From NCBI GenBank assembly GCA_003151875.1, contig PLYW01000175.1, forward strand, positions 17,510 to 22,656: a DNA stretch of 5,147 bases, given 5' to 3'. A program made the translations under genes and the position numbers. Shown here in pieces: positions 1-4,865 of the stretch (positions are counted from its first letter, which is position 1; the number at the start of each line of letters is the position of its first letter). Below the pieces are notes generated by a model that saw only the letters and a list, made by a program, of their open reading frames with translations, ran no database searches and was not told the DNA's origin. Origin of the DNA: Acidobacteriaceae bacterium (GTDB taxonomy: Bacteria; Acidobacteriota; Terriglobia; Terriglobales; Acidobacteriaceae).

Positions 1-7
1 CTGGACC

Positions 8-13
8 GGAGGT
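8..13 (+). promoter_or_regulatory. Ribosome binding site of the YfiT-like gene
   Basis: GGAGGT lies four bases (14-17) before the ATG at 18, or five counting from the GGAGG core. It fixes the first ATG as the start. Only 17 bases precede the gene in the window, so its promoter and possible operon partner are not visible. Confidence 0.75.
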
Positions 14-17
14 TTCC

Positions 18-575
18 ATGAACGATCTGCGATACCCCATTGGCAAATTTGAATGGATTCCACCTGACGACGAAGTCCAGATGGCCAAGCGCCGTGTGCA
101 TTACATCGAAGTACTGTCCAAGCTCCCGGGGCAGATGCGCACCGCGGTGAGAGATTTGAGTCCTGTCCAACTCGACACGCCTTATCGTCCCCAGGGCTGG
201 AGCGTACGGCAGGTGGTACATCATGTGCCCGATAGCCACCTGAACGCCTACATCCGCTTCAAGCTTGCGCTAACCGAAGACGAGCCCTCCATCAAGCCCT
301 ATCACGAAAACTTGTGGGCCGAGCTGCCCGACACTGCCATAACCCCGATCGAAGTGTCTCTGCAACTGCTGGCCGCGCTCCATTCCCGGTGGGTTGATTT
401 GTTGAAGACGATGAAGCCCGCCGACTTTGCGCGGACTCTGAAGCATCCTGAGCGCGGAGTGCTTTCACTCGACCAAATGCTGGCCATGTACGCGTGGCAC
501 TCGGCGCATCACCTGGCCCACATCACCGCCTTGCGCGAACGCATGAACTGGAAGCAGCGCGCGGCAGCGGGATAG
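18..575 (+). CDS. YfiT/BstA-family DinB-fold protein (putative metal-dependent bacillithiol transferase/hydrolase)
   Basis: A complete 185-residue protein, close to the usual family length. It opens with the YPIGKF signature (residues 6-11). Next come GWSVRQVVHHVPDSH (60-74), a long conserved middle (NAYIRFKLALTEDEP, IKPYHENLWAEL) and the late motif YAWHSAHHLAHI (158-169). Characterised YfiT proteins bind a divalent metal through one histidine of the HH..DSH motif and two of the H...H motif; here these would be His68 or His69, His161 and His165, all present. The Bacillus homologue is a bacillithiol S-transferase; many relatives are only named metal-dependent hydrolases. The fold is a cytoplasmic four-helix bundle with no signal peptide or membrane segment. 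The start is supported by GGAGGT at 8-13, five bases upstream. It looks intact. Family assignment is firm. Substrate and use of bacillithiol in this organism are inferred. Confidence 0.9.
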   Translation: MNDLRYPIGKFEWIPPDDEVQMAKRRVHYIEVLSKLPGQMRTAVRDLSPVQLDTPYRPQGWSVRQVVHHVPDSHLNAYIRFKLALTEDEPSIKPYHENLWAELPDTAITPIEVSLQLLAALHSRWVDLLKTMKPADFARTLKHPERGVLSLDQMLAMYAWHSAHHLAHITALRERMNWKQRAAAG

Positions 576-666
576 CCGACCTGCTTCCTACTGTAAAGCA
601 ACCCGCTGGTAACCGCCTAGTTCAGTCGGGATGACGAAAAAACCAAGAAAATTAGTTTCTGCGGTC

Positions 667-672
667 TATAAG
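667..672 (+). promoter_or_regulatory. Candidate -10 box (TATAAG) for the leader of the secreted-protein gene
   Basis: TATAAG matches five of six bases of the sigma-70 -10 consensus and follows an AT-rich stretch (635-660). No good -35 hexamer lies at 16-18 bp spacing (644-649 reads CAAGAA), and there is no extended -10 TG. If used, transcription would start near 679 and give a leader of about 435 nt containing all the inverted repeats listed below. A weaker pair (TTGCTG at 1007-1012 with TTCTAT at 1031-1036) would give a short leader instead. Confidence 0.25.
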
Positions 673-887
673 AGAGCTGCGTATTTTTTCGAGACATTTG
701 CGGGATGAGTGTGTGCCCCTTGGGGACGTATGCACAGTTTTCTTGTGCTGAATGCACAGCGCCGCAATGGATGCGGGTCACGCTCACGTCGAAGGGGAAA
801 TCGCGTCCAATGCTTGAGGTGGAAAGTTTCCAGAGTTATGAACCTTCCGCGTGCGTGCACCGTATATCCGTGAAGAGCATCAAAGGA

Positions 888-905
888 GGAGTGCGCAAGC
901 GCTCC
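888..905 (+). promoter_or_regulatory. GNRA-capped hairpin in the leader
   Basis: Bases 888-894 (GGAGTGC) pair with 899-905 (GCGCTCC) as seven base pairs including one U-G wobble. They are closed by a GCAA tetraloop at 895-898 on a C-G pair, the especially stable GNRA form. No T-tract follows, so it is not a terminator. Its 5' edge covers the last two bases of a strong Shine-Dalgarno-like AAAGGAGG (882-889). The structure is read directly from the bases; a biological role is inferred. Confidence 0.45.
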
Positions 906-925
906 GCACGTCGCAATAAGCTTAG

Positions 926-1021
926 GGGGTTAAACAGGATGTTTCGCCCGCGGTTTGGCGGCCCAGGCGAGACCATCTTGTAGGGAGGTTTGGAATCCAG
1001 TCCCTGTTGCTGTTTAACCCC
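926..1021 (+). promoter_or_regulatory. Candidate structured RNA element: three-way junction closed by a 12-bp perfect inverted repeat
   Basis: GGGGTTAAACAG (926-937) is exactly complementary to CTGTTTAACCCC (1010-1021), giving a 12-bp closing helix. Directly abutting it, 938-948 pairs with 966-977 as eleven base pairs with a single bulged C (973) and one G-U, capped by a 17-nt loop. A second arm is formed by 983-986 (GGGA) with 1001-1004 (TCCC), plus inner TGG/CCA (991-993/997-999). The arms nest without conflict, as expected of a folded RNA junction and not of chance palindromes. The element ends 93 nt before the ATG at 1115 and about 80 nt before its ribosome binding site. I do not recognise it as a known riboswitch. 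A short terminal-inverted-repeat element is an alternative, but no target-site duplication is visible. Confidence 0.45.
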
Positions 1022-1067
1022 GGTGTCACATTCTATGCAGCGCGGCGGGAAACGCAAGTACTTCCTG

Positions 1068-1084
1068 CCGGCGAGGGCCGCCGG
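1068..1084 (+). promoter_or_regulatory. GC-rich stem-loop just upstream of the ribosome binding site
   Basis: CCGGCG (1068-1073) pairs perfectly with CGCCGG (1079-1084) around a five-base loop. The stem ends 16 bases before the AAGGAG at 1101-1106, leaving that site single-stranded. Such 5' stems often stabilise an mRNA or keep its initiation region open. No T-run follows, so it is not an attenuator terminator. Confidence 0.4.
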
Positions 1085-1100
1085 AACGAGTTTTCCAGAG

Positions 1101-1106
1101 AAGGAG
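1101..1106 (+). promoter_or_regulatory. Ribosome binding site deciding the start of the secreted-protein gene
   Basis: AAGGAG lies eight bases before the ATG at 1115. The same frame is open back to an ATG at 1007, but that ATG has no ribosome binding site and would put 36 unlikely residues before a perfect signal peptide. The start at 1115 is therefore clearly preferred. Confidence 0.8.
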
Positions 1107-1114
1107 ATTTACAG

Positions 1115-1492
1115 ATGAATCGTTTTTTGGCTTCCTTCACCATGTTGGTCCTCGCAATCACAATGTCCATCAGTGCTTTGGCGGGAACGATCAAGAAAGA
1201 CACCGTTACTCTCAGCCAAAAGGTGCAACTGAACGGCACGACCATTCCTGCAGGCGACTACAAGGTCACCTGTGAGACCAATGGGACCACCGCCCAGGTC
1301 AAATTCATGCAGGGCAAGAAAGAAGTAGCCAGCGCCACCGGGCATACCAAAGAGCTCGGCGGCCAGAAAATGCCCACAGCGAGACTGTTGCTAAACAATA
1401 GCGGTGGTGTTCCTTCTATTCAGGAACTGGATCTAACGGGCACCACCACGGGGGTGGTCTTTGATTCAGCCATGGCAAACAGCGGCGAATAA
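1115..1492 (+). CDS. Small secreted protein of unknown function (acidobacterial type)
   Basis: A 125-residue protein with a classical Sec signal peptide: basic MNR, a hydrophobic core at about residues 4-19, and signal peptidase I site ALA (21-23) before Gly24. The mature part, about 102 residues, is rich in short beta-strand-like stretches: TVTLSQKVQLNGTTIPAGDYKV, then a strand-turn pattern with NGTTAQVKFMQGKKEVASATGH, and a C-terminal LDLTGTTTGVVF. The LNGT..PAGDYKV and QGKKEVASA motifs recall small exported proteins often seen in Acidobacteriota genomes; no function is known to me. There are no cysteines for disulfides in the mature part except Cys53, and no lipobox or membrane anchor, so it should be free in the periplasm or outside. 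It has its own terminator and a long structured leader, which suggests a monocistronic, possibly post-transcriptionally controlled gene. Confidence 0.85.
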   Translation: MNRFLASFTMLVLAITMSISALAGTIKKDTVTLSQKVQLNGTTIPAGDYKVTCETNGTTAQVKFMQGKKEVASATGHTKELGGQKMPTARLLLNNSGGVPSIQELDLTGTTTGVVFDSAMANSGE

Positions 1493-1516
1493 CAAAGTCA
1501 GAGACCATTCTGCAGG

Positions 1517-1542
1517 GGGAGCAAGCGATTGCTCCCTTTTTT
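1517..1542 (+). terminator. Rho-independent terminator of the secreted-protein gene
   Basis: GGGAGCAA (1517-1524) pairs perfectly with TTGCTCCC (1529-1536) around a GCGA tetraloop (a GNRA loop), followed at once by six T (1537-1542). It starts 24 bases after the stop codon. On the minus strand the same stem is not followed by a T-tract, so it should act mainly on plus-strand transcripts and is not a good terminator for the converging kinase gene. Confidence 0.93.
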
Positions 1543-1557
1543 GCCGACGCGGGTTGG

Positions 1558-3990
1558 TCATTGGCCCGACGCATTGCTCGGTGACCGGACCGCTTCCTGG
1601 CACTCCCTGCCCGACGTCAACACTTTGTCAATCCCCGGGTCGGCACGCAGCTTGGCCAGCAGCGGATCGGAGACGATATTCGAGTACGCGCAATAGTTTC
1701 GCTCGACGGCACTCTGCAGCAGATTGAGCGCAGCCTGCCTCTTGCCGCAGTATCCGAGTAAGGCCCCTTCGTAGTACAAGATCTCCGGGTCCGCTTCGGC
1801 CGCCTGGTTGGTTTCCAACTCCTGCGCAATCCGGTCCAGTTCTGACGCTGGCCGCAGTTGCAGGCAAGCTTCCAGCAGATCGCGGTGATAGCGAGGAGCG
1901 GTGGACATTTGCTTGACGGCTTCCTTCGCTTCGGCGATCTTGCCCTCGCGCAGAAGAATCGAGGGCAGGACATAAGCGGCCCATTCCGAGCCGGCGTCCA
2001 GGCGGACGAAATCCCGGGCCCGCGAAGTGTTACCCAGTTCCATGAAGGCCCAGGCGCAAGAGCGGAAGGTGTAGTTGCCGGGATCGAGCGCCAGGGCAGC
2101 ATCGCACTCCTTTGTGGACCGCTCCAGCAGCCCCGCGTAACGGTAAACATAGCTCAGCGCGAAATGGGCCTGAGCGCTTTCGGGACGGCGTTTGACCAGT
2201 GCCCGCGCTGCCTCGTAAGCCTTCCCTAGCTCACCTCTCTCGACGCGGTTGGCGATCAACTGGCTGGCGGCGACGCTGAGATCGGGATCTAAGGCCAAAG
2301 CCCGCTCGTACGCCTCGTTGGACCGCTGGAACATAACTTCGCCACCGTCGGAATAGGTCGCATCGAAGTAGCAACGCAGGCCCAGTTGCTCCCAGGCGGG
2401 CGCGTAGTTCGGATCTAGCTGCACCACGTGCTCCAGCACCGCGATGGCGTCCTTGTTCGCTCCAGGATCATGGGGCAGCGCGACGCTGTGCAGATAGAAG
2501 TCATAAGCTTCCGGGTTCTTGGGACGAGTGCCGGTTTCGGCGGGCCCACCGGTCACCCCCAGAGTCGGGAGCAATCCCTGACGCACTTGGGCGGTCATCT
2601 CGCCCTGCAAAGCGATGAGGTCCTGGGCGGGAGTTGTCAGGCTGGTTTGCCAAAGCAGTCGATCGTGGTTGACGTCGATGGCTTCCAACGTAACCAGCAG
2701 ATTGTCCCCTTGTTTCAAGAAGTGTCCGGTCAGGACGGTGGCAACGTGCAGTTGCCGCCCCGCCTGCTCCGGGTCGACATTGCTGGCTGCATATTTTTGT
2801 GTGCTCGAAGAAGGGCGAACATCCAGGCTGCGGGTGTAGGTAAGCACATTGGCGATTTCGTCGGCCAGGGCGAAGCGCAGAAACTCGACACTAATGTCGC
2901 CGTTGGTGTTCTGCAAGGGCAGCACAGCGATCGTGTTCTTGGCGGCGGTGCCAACTCCGAGACGACGCCTTAACCACCACGCTCCCACGGGTATCAGCAG
3001 GGTCAAGAGCAGCGCGATGACCCCTAGCAGGAAAAAGGTTTGGGTCCGGTTCGCGGTTTGAAATGTGCTCGAGTGGATACGGTACGGCAAGGCAGCGCGC
3101 ACCCGCCCGCTGGAGGTTAACCCCGGCTCCGTTTCCCGCTTCAGCGACTGAAGATCGCCCTTCATCGCCAGCGCGGTCTGATAGCGGTTGCCCCGGTTCT
3201 TCTCCATGGCCCGACCGAGAATGCCTTCCAGATCGACAGGAAGATTCGGGTTCAGCTTCAACGGAGAAACTGGCTTGCGGTTCAGGATCGCATCCAGGGT
3301 GGTCACCGCGTTGGTCCCGGCAAAAGGCTTCTGACCGGTCGCCATCTGGTAGATCACGACTCCGAGGGAGAACAAATCACTGCGCTGGTCAAGTTCTTCG
3401 CCGCGGGCCTGCTCGGGGGACATGTAGACTGCCGTTCCGAAAACGTCGCCCGCAACCGACAGCGGATCTTCTGGCAATCCTTCGCCGGTCTCCATCCCGC
3501 GCGACAACTTGGCTAGTCCGAAGTCGAGAATCTTGGCCTGCCCGCTTTGGGTTAGAAAAATATTGCCCGGCTTGATGTCGCGGTGAATGATCCCCTTGGC
3601 ATGGCAAGCGGCCAACGCATCGGCCACCTGGATGCCGATGTCGAGGACCTCATCCACCTTCATCCGCTCGCCCCTCAGCCGGTCCTTCAGGCTCATCCCT
3701 TCCAGCTTCTCCATCACGATGAAAGGATGGCCGTCGAGGTCTTCGATATCGTGGATCGTACAGATGCCAGGATGGTTTAGCTGCGAAGCGGCGCGCGCTT
3801 CCAGCAGGAAGCGATTCAGGGATTTGGGGTCGTTGGCCAGGGTGTCGGGAATGAACTTTAGGGCGACGTGACGGCCCAAGCGCGGATCAATCGCGTCGTA
3901 GACCACGCCCATGCCGCCACCACCGAGCTTACTGACGATGCGGTAGTGCGAAACGGTCTGGCCGATCATCCCCGGGACCGTGGTTTCCAT
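1558..3990 (-). CDS. Membrane-bound Hanks-type serine/threonine protein kinase with TolB-like and TPR C-terminal region
   Basis: An 810-residue protein. The kinase domain spans about residues 16-283: glycine loop GGGGMGVVY (23-31), catalytic Lys45 in VALKF, helix-C Glu64, HRDIKPGN (136-143) with catalytic Asp138, DFG (156-158), SPE in place of APE (191-193), and Arg269. All catalytic residues are present, so it should be active, of the RD type. One hydrophobic helix follows (about 319-340). After it comes a TolB/FlgO-like segment starting NTIAVLPLQN and including LTGHFLKQGDNLLVTLEAID (about 352-478), then TPR-like helical repeats (about 493-770) with A..LDP. motifs, and a tail with DPLLAKLRADPG. 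This layout is very common in Acidobacteriota; the C-terminal part probably senses or docks partners. The ATG at 3990 lacks a ribosome binding site but fits the promoter spacing. Met8 (3969), giving MIGQTVSHYRI, is the alternative start. Targets are unknown. Confidence 0.93.
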   Translation of the reverse strand: METTVPGMIGQTVSHYRIVSKLGGGGMGVVYDAIDPRLGRHVALKFIPDTLANDPKSLNRFLLEARAASQLNHPGICTIHDIEDLDGHPFIVMEKLEGMSLKDRLRGERMKVDEVLDIGIQVADALAACHAKGIIHRDIKPGNIFLTQSGQAKILDFGLAKLSRGMETGEGLPEDPLSVAGDVFGTAVYMSPEQARGEELDQRSDLFSLGVVIYQMATGQKPFAGTNAVTTLDAILNRKPVSPLKLNPNLPVDLEGILGRAMEKNRGNRYQTALAMKGDLQSLKRETEPGLTSSGRVRAALPYRIHSSTFQTANRTQTFFLLGVIALLLTLLIPVGAWWLRRRLGVGTAAKNTIAVLPLQNTNGDISVEFLRFALADEIANVLTYTRSLDVRPSSSTQKYAASNVDPEQAGRQLHVATVLTGHFLKQGDNLLVTLEAIDVNHDRLLWQTSLTTPAQDLIALQGEMTAQVRQGLLPTLGVTGGPAETGTRPKNPEAYDFYLHSVALPHDPGANKDAIAVLEHVVQLDPNYAPAWEQLGLRCYFDATYSDGGEVMFQRSNEAYERALALDPDLSVAASQLIANRVERGELGKAYEAARALVKRRPESAQAHFALSYVYRYAGLLERSTKECDAALALDPGNYTFRSCAWAFMELGNTSRARDFVRLDAGSEWAAYVLPSILLREGKIAEAKEAVKQMSTAPRYHRDLLEACLQLRPASELDRIAQELETNQAAEADPEILYYEGALLGYCGKRQAALNLLQSAVERNYCAYSNIVSDPLLAKLRADPGIDKVLTSGRECQEAVRSPSNASGQ

Positions 3991-3999
3991 TTGGCGGTT

Positions 4000-4028
4000 A
4001 TGTTAGGCTGCGTGCGAAGTCCGGTCAA
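4000..4028 (-). promoter_or_regulatory. Sigma-70-type promoter of the kinase gene, predicting a leaderless or near-leaderless mRNA
   Basis: On the minus strand, TTGACC (4028-4023) matches five of six -35 bases. It is separated by exactly 17 bp from TAACAT (4005-4000), which matches four of six -10 bases. Only nine bases lie between the -10 box and the ATG at 3990, so transcription should begin at about 3993-3992, zero to three bases before the start codon. This fits the absence of a Shine-Dalgarno sequence. If translation began at Met8 instead, the leader would be about 24 nt, but still without a clear Shine-Dalgarno. Confidence 0.55.
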
Positions 4029-4154
4029 CTCGCGGCATCCATACTGCCAACCTCCGCGTGAGGCATGGTTTCCACAGATTTGGCGTCTCGGACAAACATC
4101 TTCCTCAACCACGCCATTGCTCCGGTCCCACATAACCGCGAACATCGCTAAGGG

Positions 4155-4242
4155 CAAGCGTAGCTTGGAGCTTTCCGACTGCGTTGGGTGGGAAGGGAAC
4201 GCAGTGCGCCTCCCTAGCGGACAAGCCGGCGTAAGGAGGCGC
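4155..4242. repeat. Cluster of three adjacent inverted repeats (possible stacked hairpins)
   Basis: Three perfect inverted repeats follow each other. CAAGC (4155-4159) pairs with GCTTG (4163-4167). ACTGCGTT (4178-4185) pairs with AACGCAGT (4198-4205). GCGCCTCC (4206-4213) pairs with GGAGGCGC (4235-4242). The last two hairpins abut with no gap. They lie 90-178 nt beyond the lipoprotein stop codon and about 125 nt upstream of the kinase promoter. They could form the folded 3' end of the lipoprotein transcript, a small RNA, or a remnant of a palindromic repeat. No T-tract accompanies them on either strand. Confidence 0.45.
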
Positions 4243-4332
4243 TCAGAGGTCAGCTTTCAACGTCGCGAGACATGATGGGCGCCGCCGAATCCGCACCCCA
4301 GCGTCAATAGGAGTTGGGATCAGATGGGAGTA

Positions 4333-4749
4333 TTACTTGACGGTGTAGAGGCACACTCGCCATTTTCCATCTTTGTCCAACGCGGGAGTGACCGTTTCGA
4401 TCGCGGAATCCTTGTGCTCGAAGCCGCTCTCGTACTGCAGCACAACATACTGCCCATCCGGCGCTCCCGGAAGCTGAGTCGTGTACTCCGCTGATTTCAG
4501 TTTTCTGGAGATCACGGCGCCCAACGGTGCACGATTGCGGGCCAACAATTCTTGCCACTGGTCTCGTGCAACATTGGCCTTCAGCACGTTTCCGGTGTCG
4601 TCCCAGCTCTGAGCATAATTGCCGGAGTCCACCGACTTTAACCAATTACGGGCAGCTCCCTCGGCTACAGTCGTCTTGTCCTGCGAGCAGGCGCTCATCC
4701 ACAGCGCCACAAAAATAAGGCCAAGCAAACAGAAACTTCGTCTTTTCAT
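4333..4749 (-). CDS. DUF4019-like lipoprotein
   Basis: A 138-residue protein starting MKRRSFCLLGLIFVALWMSAC. This is a type II signal peptide with a basic head, a hydrophobic core and lipobox M-S-A-C (18-21); Cys21 would be lipidated. Ser follows the cysteine, so an outer-membrane destination is likely if Lol rules apply. The mature part matches my recollection of the DUF4019 family: AARNWLKSVDSGNYAQSWDD near its start, RDQWQELLARNRAPLGAVISRKL in the middle, then LPGAPDGQYVVLQYES, and ETVTPALDKDGKWRVCLYTVK at the end. The family resembles small NTF2/DUF3887-like envelope domains and has no known biochemical role. The start at 4749 is chosen over an upstream in-frame TTG (4761) because GGAG at 4759-4756 serves as its ribosome binding site. 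It follows the cytochrome b-like gene by 116 nt on the same strand. Confidence 0.85.
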   Translation of the reverse strand: MKRRSFCLLGLIFVALWMSACSQDKTTVAEGAARNWLKSVDSGNYAQSWDDTGNVLKANVARDQWQELLARNRAPLGAVISRKLKSAEYTTQLPGAPDGQYVVLQYESGFEHKDSAIETVTPALDKDGKWRVCLYTVK

Positions 4750-4755
4750 GAAATG

Positions 4756-4759
4756 CTCC
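4756..4759 (-). promoter_or_regulatory. Ribosome binding site deciding the lipoprotein start
   Basis: On the minus strand TTGGAG ends six bases before the ATG at 4749. The in-frame TTG at 4761 overlaps this Shine-Dalgarno sequence itself, so it is very unlikely to be the start. Beginning at the ATG also gives a cleaner signal peptide. Confidence 0.7.
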
Positions 4760-4865
4760 AATCCAATGCAGGCGATCGGCTCGTCCCCATCAAAACCATT
4801 CCTTAAGGGCTACAGTTATTTTCGTTCTCTCCTATTGACTATTCACCGCGCTGCTCGCCAAGTCC

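Larger units (their letters stand above)
576..1114. other. Long non-coding region / structured 5' leader between the YfiT-like gene and the secreted-protein gene
   Basis: I see no convincing protein gene in these 539 bases. Open frames on both strands (for example 705-983 plus, 666-860 minus) have no family signature and mostly lack ribosome binding sites. The left part (632-672) is AT-rich and contains a TATAAG box. The right part (888-1084) is dense in perfect inverted repeats and runs into the ribosome binding site of the gene at 1115. No intrinsic terminator was found after the YfiT-like gene. The best reading is an intergenic promoter region plus a long structured 5' untranslated leader, or an independent small RNA. 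The structural elements are listed separately. Confidence 0.55.
3991..4332. other. 342-nt intergenic region between the kinase and lipoprotein genes
   Basis: It holds the kinase promoter at its left end and a run of stacked inverted repeats (4155-4242). Open frames across it (3868-4275 plus, 4157-3966 minus) overlap the kinase start or lack family signatures and initiation signals, so I treat it as non-coding. I found no stem followed by a T-tract, so no intrinsic terminator for the lipoprotein gene can be claimed. Confidence 0.55.

Noticed and set aside
576..629. CCGAC/GTCGG inverted repeat after the YfiT-like gene as a terminator
   Set aside because: The stem has only five pairs, a loop of about 44 nt, and A-rich sequence instead of T-rich sequence after it.
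705..983. Plus-strand frame of 92 codons in the intergenic region
   Set aside because: The GTG start has no ribosome binding site, the composition is Arg/Cys-rich with no recognisable motif, and the frame runs through the strong RNA inverted repeats, which explain the sequence better.
926..1021. 96-bp terminal-inverted-repeat (MITE-like) insertion
   Set aside because: The flanks (TTAG on the left, GGTG on the right) show no target-site duplication and no second copy is present in the window. The internal arms fit an RNA junction better. Kept only as an alternative.
1617..2150. Minus-strand frame of 177 codons in another phase inside the kinase gene
   Set aside because: The kinase frame carries recognisable TPR repeats over the same bases. 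This frame is rich in Pro, Arg, Ser and Cys with no motif, so it is an out-of-phase shadow.
2428..2973. Plus-strand frame of 181 codons
   Set aside because: It lies wholly antisense to the TolB-like/TPR part of the kinase gene, whose domains are clear. A typical shadow in GC-rich DNA.
4206..4242. Intrinsic terminator for the lipoprotein gene
   Set aside because: The stem is good, but the loop is 21 nt and no T-tract follows on the minus strand.
3868..4275. Plus-strand frame of 135 codons over the kinase start and intergenic region
   Set aside because: It is antisense to the kinase N-terminus in its first third, has no Shine-Dalgarno sequence or family motif, and crosses the inverted-repeat cluster.
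4772..4800. TTGATG / TGCATT promoter-like pair upstream of the lipoprotein gene
   Set aside because: Spacing is 17 bp, but the -10 matches only three of six bases. Not strong enough to claim a promoter separate from the upstream gene.
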